A DNA stretch of 64,000 nt from Saturnia japonica (lineage: Eukaryota; Arthropoda; Insecta; Lepidoptera; Saturniidae), in contig CM065320.1 in assembly GCA_033032175.1 (NCBI GenBank), positions 14,341,413-14,405,412 of the forward strand, given 5' to 3'. Position 1 is the first letter of the stretch; each line of letters starts with the position of its first letter. Below the pieces are notes generated by a model. That model was given only the letters and a program-made list of their open reading frames with translations. It ran no database searches and was not told the DNA's origin. The position numbers were made by a program, and so were the translations under genes. This document shows positions 12,641 through 25,141 of this stretch, in pieces.

Positions 12641-14459
12641 TCGAGTTCAGTGCGCGTCCTCCTATCATAAAATAATAGACGAAAGAAAAAAAAATGGCTA
12701 ACGGAAGAGAGTCGTGGAACCGGGCGCATTAAAAACTCACTAATCACTCGGCTAGATGGCTGATAATCAGTTTACAGGCTCGGAGAGTGTTCAAGTCGAG
12801 CATGTTAATATTCTTGACTTGATCATGATTCTATTCGCTTAAATTATTCATGTGTCTCCTTGTTATTCGCAAAGCGCAAACGTTGAGCTTTTTACATGCG
12901 AATTAATGGAAAACTAGGAACGATAAAATAGCTGGACTGCTTCCTAGCTGCGCCCGGAGTGCTCGGAGGACCGGTTCGGGAGAGCATTGTAATAACTTCC
13001 CCATGAGAAAAAACTCGCCTTAGGAACGTCGGCACGTTGCTCAGAATACTCCCTAACGACAGTTGATCTATGAGTAAAAAATTAAACGAATTCTTTTTAA
13101 GTGAGTCGCTTGAAAGACTTGTATTAATTAACCTATATGAGCCTATTAAGTGATTAGATTCTACGTTCAGTGATAATAAGACAATAAACAGTTTCACAAA
13201 TATAAAAGTTTTTCATCTAGTGCGGGTCGCGGGATAACGTAGATTTTTAAGGGTACAATTTCTACCAAGATAATTCTAGTAAACGAGACAGATAATAATA
13301 TGCTAAGACTTGTTATGAGACACACCATATTTTAATTTACAACAAGCCCATGCCCGCCCACTTCACTTTCCTTACTTTTCTTTATTGTCTTTGTGATTGA
13401 TGGAAAAGCATTCAAACTTAAATTTAAATCATGAAAAATATTTTTTTTTTAAACAATAATTATGATCATGACGGATTACACAAAATGAAAAATATTGCCT
13501 CAATTGCGGGCGTTCACACTATCATAACTCATAACATATTTCGCGATTACCTACCTGAAGTTATGTTACTGACCTCATTTTCAGTACGGAACTATACGTC
13601 TAGTAGTATATATATATATATTATAGGAAACTGAAGGCAACAGGATTCTCCTTCATAGCAGTTATATGTACGGTCTGATGGTAATGTTACATCATCGTAC
13701 ATAAATAGAAAGTCCTGGAGTATTGGAGTAAGTCGCACTTGCGTATAGCGCGTATTAAGAGCCGTAATGCTCGGTCCTCCTCTAACGGACGATGTGAAAC
13801 GAGACAGAAAGGGACGAGCTAGTCTTACAGTTAAGCAGGAACTCTATTTATATGCAAATATAACCTCGGAGTCGACACCTGTTTGCGTATTCTCGACGTA
13901 CGTCGCGTCGAGCCGCTTTGTGGCAACACCAACACTGCCTGTCTCCGCGTATCCTTTGACTTGTGAAAAACAATAATACAATTATTTTGCGCTAAATTAA
14001 ATTCATTTTATTAAAACGTGACTTTTATTTGTTATGAGTTCGAAATAAAATCAGTAGCGGACGGGAGGTAAAATTAAGTTTGCTTTGTTCATTCCCTCGT
14101 CTTTTTCTGACCGTTGTATAATCCCATTGTTTGTGGGTTATCATCATGTTAAATTAATTATCCATTTTACGGCATGAAAGAGATCTTTTTGTTTTCATTT
14201 TAAATGAAAGTGTCAATTTACTTACATAATTTAAAAAATAGTGACCTTCGCAGTGCTATGCACAATATGTTCGAACGAGCGTCAAGTTACATAGAATTGT
14301 AATAAGGGAGTATTATCATTGGATAATAAATCGTAGTGAAAACCAAAACTGAAACAGAGGTTAAACTTGAAGCAGATTGCTAGATCGATAAGATAACATT
14401 ACTAAACTATAAACTGTTACATTCAAAACGTTATTGAATTGTAAAAGACCGAGATATTT
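12641..14459. other. Non-coding stretch
   Basis: Mixed AT-rich DNA with a short TA microsatellite (about 13606-13621). The 101-residue minus-strand frame (12892-13197) and the shorter + frames are not recognised. Confidence 0.35.
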
Positions 14460-14700
14460 CCCTCGGGCGGCTATCATATCTTCCTATTACGGTCATATTT
14501 CCACCCACGGCGTTCTCCCTTCCCCCCGCGCGTCCGGCTGAGAAGAATTAGAGCTGGTTTCGGTTCATTTATCATCGCACGCACCGAGTCCTGAGTGCGA
14601 TCTCGTGTTCCGCCCAACGAGAGACGATCTCGTTTATTTTATTTACACGTGTTGGTTCTCCACGTTGCGCGTCGCGTCGTCTGCGATACTGATTAACCTC
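14460..14700. promoter_or_regulatory. CpG-rich island, possible promoter
   Basis: GC-rich block (for example CCCCCCGCGCGTCCGG near 14523) in AT-rich DNA. No TATA box or coding frame supports an orientation. Promoter or untranslated exon is inferred from composition alone. Confidence 0.25.
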
Positions 14701-15074
14701 GTACATTACTGCAATTAATCTATGGCTCTCATATATTTGTATGGTTTATTCGTCGAAAACTTTTATTATTTATTATATGCTAGTAAATAGTAGTATTAAG
14801 TCACGATGTACTCAAAGATATATAGAGTAGATAAGTGCCGTCAGGTGCTTGGCAACATATTTTCAACTTGAAAATGTTAGCTAACCAGGCGAAAACTTGG
14901 AGAAATTCTACCGTCATTCAACGGTTTCAACACGATGTTTTCCTTCATGTAAAGCTCACACTCACTGTAGGATTTGAATCTACTTCCCTCGACGCGATCT
15001 CCGGGAGCGATAAATCGTTGGAAATCTTTAAGGAGCACTGACTAACACGTTAATATAATTAAGGCAGTCAGCCC

Positions 15075-15410
15075 GCAGTCCTCAACATTCCGATTAACAA
15101 ATACACATACGCATGGTCCACTCCTTCCTCCCAGGAGGAGGGGAACGTGCATATGAGTATATATTAGTTAGCTCGAATTCTCCTAAGATTAGGGAATTAG
15201 TTAGATCGCGACTTTTTCGCATTCGCGACGACCGCCCGAGCCGAGGTTCGGCCACTCTGGCACCCTCGTGCGGGTCGTCACAAACTTTCGCGGCTGAGTG
15301 CCCTAAGCGCTCGCCCCCAAGTCCGGTGAAGCTGTAAAAGCCGCAGCGGCTCTGTTTGACGATAGGGCCCCTAAGGCTAAAAAAAAAAAAAAAAAAAGCA
15401 GTCCTCAACA
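15075..15410 (+). mobile_element. Poly-A retroelement copy 1 with 13-bp target duplication
   Basis: The insert (15088-15397) starts TTCCGATTAAC and ends with the 3' block AGTCCGGTGAAGCTGTAAAA...GGGCCCCTAAGGCTAA and an A17-18 tail. It is flanked by the 13-bp direct repeat GCAGTCCTCAACA (15075-15087 and 15398-15410). A 3' poly-A tail with a target-site duplication is the signature of target-primed reverse transcription. A reverse-oriented copy at 28871-29188 begins at the same TTCCGAT, so this may be a full-length ~310-bp SINE-like unit, or the 3' end of a LINE with a preferred truncation point. Its own open frames (15094-15429 minus, 15113-15337 plus) look incidental. Confidence 0.8.
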
Positions 15411-15425
15411 GCACGCGATGTACTC

Positions 15426-15754
15426 TCAAGGTAAAATGAAAGTTGCTGGAAAATATAATACAGTGCGATGGTGTTGTTGACCGTTATTTTCAATGTAGTA
15501 GTAGGTCTGTACGCGGTGACATATTGTAGAATAGGCACGGTCATAGCGTGACGCGATTACACGCAGTGTGCGGTGACAGGGAGCGGCGCGAGTGCGACGC
15601 CCTGCGCGTCCTTTCTCGCCCTTCTGGACGATGCCGCGATGCCTCACGACTGACACACGAGACGTTAATTTGTACAACAAATATTTTACGATGCATTCAC
15701 ATTGAAATCTGCTTTACCTGCTATTTAGAAACGAGTAGATTGTGCAAATTTTTT
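15426..15754. other. GC-rich spacer between two retroelement copies
   Basis: A moderately GC-rich patch (15540-15650) is open on both strands, but nothing is recognised in it. Confidence 0.3.
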
Positions 15755-15871
15755 ATTACGATCTGTTACCAAGTCCGGTGAAGCTGTAAAAGCCGCAGCG
15801 GCTTTAGGGCCCCTAAGGCTAACAGTGTAGTCAGTTCAAAAAAAAAAAAAAAAAAAAAAATTACGATCTGT
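15755..15871 (+). mobile_element. Poly-A retroelement copy 2, severely 5'-truncated
   Basis: Only the last ~70 nt of the family (AAGTCCGGTGAAGCTG...GGGCCCCTAAGGCTAAC...GTAGTCAGTTC) plus a ~22-nt A tail are present at 15767-15859. The flanking repeat ATTACGATCTGT occurs at 15755-15766 and 15860-15871, the shared A being ambiguous. It inserted independently of copy 1, about 350 bp downstream in the same orientation. Confidence 0.8.
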
Positions 15872-16127
15872 GTAAAAACAGAAAATTAACACTATTCTCG
15901 GAATCTCTGGAATTAGACTATATTCGAAATATCGAGATATATTCACAGGTACTAAAAACACAATAGTTCACTAATACATTCAAAGCTTATCTCTTCGATT
16001 GCGAAATCCAACTTATCCAACACAAAACACACCCCTTTTAAGCGATGACACATATTATAAAGTTCAAGGATCTCCTTGAGATTTCGTGATTGTCTTATTT
16101 GAGTATGTAAGCGAAGCATATCCCGAA

Positions 16128-16227
16128 CCACGACAGCAAGCCCGGTGAAACTGTCAAAGTCTTCTGATGCTCCACGGCTCTTACGACTAACAGTAAAGTC
16201 AATTCGAAAAAAAAAGAGCCACGACAG
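16128..16227 (+). mobile_element. Poly-A retroelement copy 3, diverged and truncated
   Basis: A diverged 3' block (CCCGGTGAAACTGTC...CTCTTACGACTAACAG...GTCAATTCG) and a short A run lie at 16137-16218. The flanking 9-bp repeat is CCACGACAG (16128-16136 and 16219-16227). It is the third insertion of this family within 1.2 kb, all in the + orientation. Confidence 0.7.
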
Positions 16228-16529
16228 TTCTTTTTTAAAAAGCGAAGTGGAAACAACAAATTATAAAAAGGAAGAAATCTGCAAGAGGACTACAGAGAGA
16301 CAGATACTGTCATTATGATCACAGTACAGTAAAGAGCAGTATTGTGAGTTTGTTTGAAATTTGTGCATGCATTTTACTACCGACGGGTATAACAATATGT
16401 TATGGTAGGCTATATTTTAACAGTTAATCAGAGTTTCAGATATAAAATTAAATGAAATTTGCTGTTCTTATGTGTGTAAACAGTGGGTTCAAATAGTATT
16501 TCTTTTAAATATAAATAACATGGCAAAAG

Positions 16530-16790
16530 GCTATAAAAGGACATATACTGGATGATTCTATAACGCCACGCACAAGCGAGTGACTCTGGGACAAGTTTGA
16601 AGATACCCAGTCACCAGTCCTGACAATACGGTTGCGGTCGAGTCAGACGCGAATTTCTTACGTCCCAACGTCTGAGCACGAGCACTCCAATTATTTTTAA
16701 CTATACAATCAATTCGAGCTTCGCGAAGTACAAAGCCGTGTGTAGCGAGCAGCAGCGATAACGACCTGCACTTACAACACGTAATTATGT
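16530..16790 (+). promoter_or_regulatory. Candidate TATA promoter
   Basis: A good TATA box (GCTATAAAAGG, about 16530-16540) precedes a GC-richer segment that begins about 30 bp downstream, the usual distance to a transcription start. No coding exon could be identified downstream. TATA-like strings are frequent in AT-rich DNA, so this is tentative. Confidence 0.25.
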
Positions 16791-19270
16791 TTTGGAAAAA
16801 ATATTATTTTATATTCCACTGCGACGCAATACACTGGAAGATATTGACGAATATAATTTTAAATCGAGTCCTTTAACCTCGGAATTAAAATGTTAATGTT
16901 TTTATGATCTATATTAATGTTATAACTAATATAAATGACATTATACTTTTAATCATTTTTATATTAATTAGTTTATTGCCCCGATCTTACCGATGGAACG
17001 CGTTTTAAAAAATAAATAACAGTCGTGTATCTCTTCAAACAGAAGCACTTTGTTACTATAAGTTTTTTTAATTGTTTCTATCAATGATATTTTATAAGTA
17101 GATCATATATGGCATTGACGCTCTTTACCTATCTATCATCGTAAATGGTGGGCAATTGCCCTCAGTTCGTTTTCGACTTGACACCGGTGTCAGGGAGAAG
17201 AAATTTTTATCCTTTTTTGACAATAGAGTTTCCGCTTTACGCTGTGATTTCCTATCTCTTTTGTTTCAACATGATGATAACAAAATTTGTAACGTTTTCA
17301 AATTGCTTTTAGTGAGAGTATAACGCGTTTATTTAAAAAACGTCATTGGTTTCTATGCGTGCTCTAAAAGCGCCTGTCGAATGGGGTCTTAGATTACGAT
17401 TAATTTAGGTTTTCAATATCTTATCTTTGCCGTACCCTGGAACCATCTCCCGACCAGTGTGTTCTTACAACATAGGATCTTCAACCGTAACGTGAAGAGA
17501 TATTTATCCAAGCCGGTATACATTTACGTTATACATCGCAGGCAGTTCGCCAGTAAAAAAAATGGTATACCATACCTCACAATGAGAAAGCGGAATCCTT
17601 AATAACGGAATCCCAGAAAACGGAATATATTATGAGTTTGTTACCTGTCCGTATGTCAATGCACTTTTCTCAAAAACGGATTTATGTATACAATTGAAAT
17701 AATATAGAATAAGTAAGTACTACAGTAATCTTTGGCCTTATATTATTATAAAAATAAAAATTCCTTCGCTTCGTAAATTAAATAATTATTTGAGATTTAA
17801 CACTTACGGACTGGCTAATGGGTCTAACGGACCCAGTCCTTCGTATTTTGTTTAATAACTTTCAAATTTTGACGTTTGCGGCGTTGGTGCTCTTGGTACC
17901 TTTCAACGATAGTGTAGCACGGCAGGTGACAATCATAGTATGAACTTAGCGCGCTGCGTGTGAGTGCAGTGTTTAGATCTTTGATTATACATATATATGT
18001 CTAGCTTCCTAGTCCGACGTTTCAAAGGAGTATTTTTCATAGACATGAAATAAATGACTAAAAACTCCTTCATAAAAAAAGATAAGAATAAGATTACATT
18101 CCACAAGTAATTATTCTGATTCACTTAATAAGTAACTTAAATTCATATATACAAATATAATTATTTCATAAAATTGAAGACGTTATTTCTTGTCAGTGTT
18201 GCTGTTATAAATGCATTGAAATTTCCTCTGACGGTTATTAAAATTATAACAATATAATAGAATAATTATTATGAGCAATTTAGATACTATTTAACTATAA
18301 ATGCTGTATGGGTTGAAATTACATGGATAAATATATACTTTTTGAGTAGTTGGCTATATTGGAAGGTGATGGAACTGAAAGTGAAAACGTTTGTTCGTTG
18401 CACGCAGCATACAAGTGTTTGAATAACTACAAAAACGCTACTAAGAAATCTATAGGCAATATCCTGTCGACTACAATGTAGGTACTGCTAATCGCTAATG
18501 CATTAATATTATCAATAACTAACTGAAAGTTTCATGCTGCGGCTAGGGAGTCAGAGGCATTCAGAGTATGAGGGAAGGGTGTGTGTAGCATCATAGACAT
18601 TCACAAAGCACGCGGCACGATTAATTCACCGATATCGAATTTCAATACAGCTACCTACATATCTGTGACTTTTTTTTATTACTGGTTTTCATATACGAAA
18701 TATCATGCTGGCGGCTTCGCGGGCACAGCTATTAGACAGTATAAAACCGTTCAACTTCTATGCACAATTTTCCCCACTTTTAAAGTAAAATATTTTAACT
18801 TTGTGCCTCCTATATAGCACACAAAAATCGCCGACGCGAGTGTACAATGCATAAGCACACTATGCTAGCGAAGCCGTGCCACAAAAATGTCATCGGTCTC
18901 AAGACTCTCAAGGCAACACAGCATCACGTTTATATAATCAAATGTGAGTTGATGTGATTTTATCCCAAAGGCAATATTTTAATTTTATGAATTATCAAAG
19001 TTGTTTTTTTATAATGATTGTTTTCTCATTGTTATTTAATATAAGTAGGAAAGATTTTGGTTAAAATAAGAATTACATAAATTATATTAATCTTGCCATA
19101 AAAGTTACGTAAAATTCCTTTTTTTTTGTATTGACTTTTTGATTAAGTAAAAACAATAAATATTAGTATTTGAATGAATATAGTCTTTATTTATTCATTT
19201 AATATTATCCATATAAGAAAGTAAACATTCACGGTTTATTTTGAGCAGTTTTATTCAGGCGCCAGTCTTT
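16791..19270. other. AT-rich non-coding stretch
   Basis: No repeats with clear ends, no splice-bounded exons and no RNA genes were recognised in this 2.5 kb. Confidence 0.35.
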
Positions 19271-19500
19271 TAGTGTTAATCTTGTTCCTAGCTCTCACTA
19301 GAGTGGGTACTTTAAGCCAAAGTTACGCATTAATAAAACGTTGCACTGGGAAGTCTGCGTACACGAGGTCTCGTAGAGAGGAGTATCTATGTCGGAGGAG
19401 GGGTTTGGGGACAAGTTACGTGCCCCGAGGTGACTTGCGCCAAAGCCTAATAACAAAGCGAGGGCGGTCTTAAACTAGAGTGCGACCGGCGACGCGGTAT
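19271..19500 (+). other. GC-rich patch with unrecognised 66-residue frame
   Basis: The patch is richer in GC and in Arg codons than its flanks and stays open on + from 19273 to 19473. No domain or splice boundary is recognised. It could be an untranslated exon or a repeat fragment. Confidence 0.2.
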
Positions 19501-20280
19501 CACTGTGTGACCTACAAAAGATTTTAGTATTGTTTTAATAGCATATAATATGTATCATTAGCAAGATAACTGGGTTCTGTAAAGTGAAACACGGTTATCA
19601 TAAAAGCCGAGAAAACAGAATTAGCAGAAAAATGCTTCACCTAACAAGAACAGTCACTATAAGGTATACGTAAAAGAGAATATGTATGTGTAAAAATTAA
19701 AACTAAAAAGAGACTTACAAATATAGACTTCAACAAACTAGTCTTTATATTAAATACAATAAAAAATCAAATCTACAGTACTCGCTCTCCAATTCTTTAG
19801 GTCAGTTTATACTCGACGTAATGATCTTAGACTTGAAACAAGTAAGCCTTGATCCGTGTTCCTTTATCAAGTCTTAGATTAATAAATATATTTGGAAGAT
19901 ACAGAACAGCACTTGTCACTTTCTAAATATACATATTTAAGGTAAGCTTACATCTAACCGTATTTGACGTAAAACTATGATGCATAATATATACCTACCC
20001 CTAACAACACTCTCCCATCTTATGGAATATTTATGGGATGGGGCGCGTCTTCTTAGCTATTAGAAAGCCGTTTCTTTGTGAGTTACTTTACTAGCCGACT
20101 TACTCCGCTCCATATGGACTTTTGCATAATTTAAAACTTCCGAACGCGTTAGACATCACAAGGAATTTCACAAAAAAATTAGAGCAATTTCTTTGAAAAA
20201 GACTTCACGTATTCCTCGCTGTAATACCATCAATACCTTTCAATTTCTTTACATATCGAAGTTAATTAATTTACTTGAAA
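19501..20280. other. AT-rich non-coding stretch
   Basis: Nothing recognisable before the Helitron-like element that begins at 20281. Confidence 0.35.
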
Positions 20281-21082
20281 TCTATACAATTAATAAAACT
20301 GAAGTGTCTGTTTGTAATGTCAAAACAACAGTTTTTTACTAAATACATATGAAAGTATATGTATGTATGTACATAAAACAAAACATCAATATTTTAAATA
20401 TTTGTCCGTTTGTCGGTCTGTTACAGATAATCTCCGAAACGGTTGGACCGATTTTGACGGGACTTTCACAAGCAGACAGCTGATGTTATAAGAAGTAACT
20501 TAGGCTACTTTTATTTTAGAAAAACAATTAGGGTTCCGCGTAAATTAAAAAAAACTGGTCATCGTGAATCAATTCCGGAGCATAAATGTTTTACACTGAG
20601 TAAACATAACATAACTTACCATCACGCCTGTATTCCCCGAGGGGTTAGGCAGAAGTGTACTAATTAGTACACCTACAGTTCGCCGAGTATGTTCTTAGGT
20701 CCCATGTAATAGGGGGCAAGCCTATTGCCATTAATCGGGCACGAAGCCAAACTCCGAGCTGCTACTGAGAATTTCATAAGAAAAACCCAATAACACTTTG
20801 CTCGACCTGGGAATCGAACCCAGGACCTCGATCATAACAGTCGCGCTTACGAGCACTAGACTAACGGCTGAAAAATCATAAGAAATATATCAAATTGATG
20901 TATTACATAATTTTAGGTTTTAAAAAGACCTACCTACAAAAAAGTCAGCAAGTGCATATGTCTATTTTCTAAGGATCACCCATAATAAGCATATAACCGG
21001 GAGCTACAGTAGCACAATTCGCGCGTATGCCCGATCAACGGCATTCTATAGTCCACGCGAACGAAGTTGTGGGCACAGCTAG
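20281..21082 (+). mobile_element. Helitron-like repeat, family 1, copy 2 (with nested SINE)
   Basis: It starts TCTATACAATTAATAAAACT after an A and ends GGGCACAGCTAG before T, the expected A|T insertion of Helitrons. The internal text AAACGGTTGGACCGATTT, GTTATAAGAAGTAACTTA and AAAACTGGTCATCGTGAA is shared with the copies at 3523, 49444 and 63477. A SINE interrupts it at about 20604-20873. There is no coding capacity. Confidence 0.6.
20604..20873 (-). mobile_element. tRNA-derived SINE nested in Helitron
   Basis: On the minus strand the right-hand end carries RNA polymerase III promoter boxes: GTTAGTCTAGTG (A box, near 20854-20865) and GGTTCGATTCC (B box, 20810-20820), embedded in tRNA-like sequence. 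The body runs left to a CACGCCTGTATTCCCCGA block also seen at 52471. The element splits Helitron sequence that is continuous in the copy at 63477. CATAA-type text on both sides may be the target duplication. It is not a tRNA gene because the acceptor stem and anticodon arm do not fold cleanly. Confidence 0.65.
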
Positions 21083-21253
21083 TACATATTAAATGAGGTT
21101 TTTCTTTAAATCTTATACGTAGATTTTCCAGGAACTGCTAATCATAACTAATGCCAAAACAAAGTGTTTACAGAGCGTTTGGATTATTTAACTACTTTTT
21201 TTTTAAATAAATCCATCCGAAAGTATACTTAAATTGACTTAACTACATTAATA

Positions 21254-21840
21254 CTAGCTAACACGCGCAAATTCGTCTGTGTCATATAAGAGAGAGTGGG
21301 ATATAGGCTGAGACAAATAACAATTGTTGTAGGCACCTACAATACAATTTATAGGTGCCGCCCGCCTGCCACATCATTCCGGTAAAATGCACGCGCATTA
21401 CTTGATTATTATTATGCTGCGGAGTTATTTTTAAAATGTGATATCTCCTAAGATATTAATACTTGTGATAAATAACGTATTTATTTCGATGAGGATTAAT
21501 ACCATGTTTATAAAAACACCTTCGCAAATAATGCTTTATTTTAGAATAAATTTAATTACCATAAAAAGGTTATATTCCGTCAACCTTAAAAGATAGACAT
21601 ATGCTATCGCGGACTTTTTTTTAAGAGAAACAATTCCATCACACTTCATTGTTGCTTCATTTTAACCATTTACGCAGCGCACACAATGGAAACTTTCAAA
21701 AGGAATAAATTTTCCCTGTTTTTGCAACATTTTCACTGATGCTCCGCTCCTATTGGTCGTAGCGTGATGTTATGTCCTCGATAAATGGGCTATCCAACAC
21801 TAACATAATTTTTCTATTCCAGCCAGTATTTTATCAACTT
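21254..21840 (-). mobile_element. Helitron family 2, copy A (5'-degraded)
   Basis: The minus-strand 3' end is GTTAGCTAG before T at 21254. The body is the reverse complement of the element at 44150-44874: both share ACAATTGTTGTAGGCACC, GGTATTAATCC, the CCAATAGGAGCGG motif and a TTGCAAAAAC stretch. The 5' end, here at the right, no longer shows the TCTATACTAATATTAT terminus. Confidence 0.55.
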
Positions 21841-22854
21841 ATTTCTAATATTTTGTTTAAATTAGTTTTATTGAGATTATTTTATTGTACACGAAATATT
21901 TAATATTAGATTACTACATAATTAACGGTTAAAGCAATATGTTGTAAGATATCACGCTGGTGGCAATTTCTTCTATTGTCTTTTTTTTTTTACCGTTATA
22001 TCAAAATATATATATAAAAATTTCAACAGATGCAATAAAATAATCATGTAAATTGTATGAGTAGTTATCGAGTTAAAAGCACACTAATGGACAGACAGGC
22101 AATAAATTTTATAACATGTGTAAGGACATAAAAATAAGAGTAGCGACAGCATTCCGATTATCTACATAGTTAATGATTCCAGACTTTTGGGCAAAAGCCT
22201 CAACTACGACAACTTTTTATAACAGACAATGATTTCCCACCCCTGTGTTATGCTTCAAGATCGACATTCCACATTTTCTTATGTCCTACACGGTGACTAT
22301 ATGAATATCCGAAACAGACTATGTCTAATAATATGTCCACTAATTATTATAAAAACAAAAATTGTTCAACAAGGTTTTGTTCTAGTCAACTAATTACTTA
22401 TTTTCGCAAAATTTGTCGTACTGCAACACTACACAAGCGTCCAGATTTTGCAGTTATATTGTTGAACTTTTATAAATCCTATCACACACGCAAAGATGAA
22501 CACCTACTAACTAGCACAGAGATATGTGCCTACTACGTTATTACAGAACATTGTAATCAATTACTTTTGTAAAACCCGGTAGCAAGAATCAAACGATACC
22601 AATAATAACTACATTTAAGCATTATTTTTTTGTACGTTACCGGAGTTGCGTGTTATCGCGCCTAAGCGTTGGTTTCTACACATATTATAGAAACCAGCTT
22701 GTTAACTCAAAAACTTATTGGTTTTAATCGTGTTAAGGGATTTTTTTTACCTTTCGAGCTTTAGCGTCAATCAGGACAATTAGTATTTTTTTAAATCTAC
22801 GAATTCAATAATAATATAAGAGCTTTAATCACAATTTAAATTAAATTGAAACTT
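21841..22854. other. AT-rich non-coding stretch
   Basis: Nothing recognisable. An 83-residue frame at 22321-22572 is not identified. Confidence 0.35.
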
Positions 22855-23070
22855 TAGGGCTTGTGTAGGTAGACAGCACCGCGGACACGTGCGCCGCCGC
22901 CTTCGCGCCGCGCGCAAGCAATGCTGTGTACACGGGCCGCAAACGAGCTGCTGGCACACCGCATTTCTAAAAATGTTTGTGATAGGGTAAATTTCGCGGC
23001 GGCAGAGCGAAAAAGGCGCGGCGCGGTGGCGAATCGTCCGCGGTGTCGTCTACACAAACCCTTATGGATA
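22855..23070. promoter_or_regulatory. CpG island, possible promoter or first exon
   Basis: This ~200-bp block is dense in CG (GCGGCGGCAGAGCG, GGCGCGGCGCGGTGGCG). It is open on both strands (22854-23102 minus and 22921-23115 plus), which argues for a compositional cause. No known protein is recognised. Confidence 0.25.
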
Positions 23071-23240
23071 CACTGGATTGGACAATGTAGGAAATTTAAC
23101 AAATTATATTTTTAATTTTTCGCTTGATTTAGCTAGGATGCCATAATAAAGTACTTATATTTCACTTCATCGCGGCTATAGTACACACGGTGCAAAGCCG
23201 GAATCACCTGCAATGCGATCTGCTTTATGATGAGTCAATA

Positions 23241-23852
23241 CTAGCTGTGCCTCACGGATTCTCCCGTGTTAATTTTATCCGACAAACACCGCGCCGCCAA
23301 CGCACTCATTTAGTCTATAATAATTGTTCTTCCCGCAAGTACAAATTATTTTAATTTTAAATTATCTTCTAAACTATGTATTCAAATAGCATATACTCTA
23401 AAGAACAAAATTTTACTGCACAAAATTGTCTTTATGATGAAGTAAGTTTTGTCTAAAAATAATGCTTATAAATCACTTTTTAATTTAAAAAAAAACTTGT
23501 CACAAAATACCTTATTGTGACTTATTTAAAAGAGATAGGCATATGCTATCGCTGATTTTTTTTAGATATACTAAGGATCAATATTATTGTAGAATATTGC
23601 ACTTCCGTATCAATAATGATTACATCAGCGCACGCGGTTAAAGCAGTTCGGGAGGGCCTCGACTTCCGACTTACGTAACAAAAATCAATATTTAAGGCTA
23701 TTTAAGAGTTATAGCCCAATCTTAAATAGCCAATACTATTCCTCGAGAGCCCGGCAAAGAATTTTTCGAATCCGACTGGTAGTTCCAGAGATTAGCATGT
23801 TTAAACAAATAAACAAACAAAAAACTTTTCCGCTTTATTATATTAGTATAGA
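23241..23852 (-). mobile_element. Helitron, minus orientation, with intact terminal hairpin
   Basis: Read on the minus strand it starts TCTATACTAATATAATAAAG after A (right edge 23852) and ends CACAGCTAG before T (left edge 23241). Shortly before the CTAG lies the hairpin CACGG-GAGAAT-CCGTG, the classical Helitron 3' terminal stem-loop. The 612-bp body encodes nothing, so this is a non-autonomous Helitron. Confidence 0.75.
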
Positions 23853-24099
23853 TAACTCGTCGCGAGACCTGGTATTTTTTTGAAGTTATACTTCTTTAGG
23901 CGCGTTATGAAAAAATGATGAGAGTGAAATTTTAAGATGCGCGCGCATCTGTGACACAAAATTAACAGTATGAAGTTGTCTGCTTAACTGCTCATTAAGT
24001 CTCGAAAAAAAAAGCTTCCAACAAAATAGAAATTGAACCTCGATATTAGTCGCGCATGTTGGTACGCTCGTCACCTCTGATCACTGTTTTCATATTTAT

Positions 24100-25075
24100 A
24101 ATATTTATCAACATGTTGCTAGTTTATACATTCTCAACACGTGTTTTAGTTTCATACAAGTGCGAATTATATATGTGCTAATAAATTATATTCAGTAGTG
24201 ATTTAAAATGAATATTTTGATTGATATTACTTACTATTTGTGAATATTAGTGAAAAAAATTGTGCTTATATACTTTTTCACACTAATCCATATATTTTAA
24301 TTGAGGTTAACTATCCGTATGTATTATTTATTGATATAAATTAAAATACTTTTATTTAATATAATTAACACTAAATATTATTAAATTATTAATGTTAAAT
24401 ACTTATTATTGGTTATTTAATATTTACAAAATAAAGAAATAAATTTAATAAAACATTTAATAAAAAGTTTGTGATAAAAATTAAAATTGAACATCAAATT
24501 ATAATATTAATTTTTAATATTTGCTATTAAATTGAATAAATAATAAATATTTATAAAAATAACTAAATAAATTTAATGAATTTTTTTTGATAAAAATGAA
24601 AAGTGAATATTAAATTAAGAAATCAATAAAAATATTTAAAAAATGACCAACCTTAAATTCAATTTTTGAATTTATTATTAAATTTATTTTTAAAATATTA
24701 AATAATCAATAATAAACATTTAAAATTAAGAATCTTATAATATTTAGTACAAATTATATCTTATATATTTATTATTCTCTAAATTTGGTTTTTAATAATT
24801 AACAAATTAATTAATTAATTTAATAATAATTTTTATTAATTATATAAGTTCCGATTCAGACATTACCGGAAGATACTATGAAAGTGGACATCATTTAATT
24901 AAAAATACAATTCGAATAATAAGACAATTTATGTTAGACTTAATGTAAGAAAATAAATATTTATTTATTTAATTTTTCAAATTTAAAATGAACTTTGTTG
25001 ATTATCCTTCTCCAATCCTTCTATTATTTTATTGTAATTAATTATTTGCATGCAATTAAAAACTATTTTTTAATG
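24100..25075. other. Extremely AT-rich block
   Basis: Nearly 1 kb is almost entirely A and T, dominated by AAT, TAA and ATT strings in no strict period, with short polyA/T and TTAATTAATTAA runs. No coding frame is present. Possible roles are a scaffold/matrix attachment region or decayed satellite; neither can be shown from sequence alone. Confidence 0.5.
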
Positions 25076-25141
25076 ATGCCAAAGAAGTATAACTTCTCAC
25101 GCGCGTATATAAGTACACGCACCCATTTTTTTATTAAGACT

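Noticed and set aside
20801..20867. tRNA gene suggested by A and B boxes on the minus strand
   Set aside because: The boxes belong to the head of a SINE nested in a Helitron; the anticodon arm and acceptor stem do not form a proper cloverleaf.
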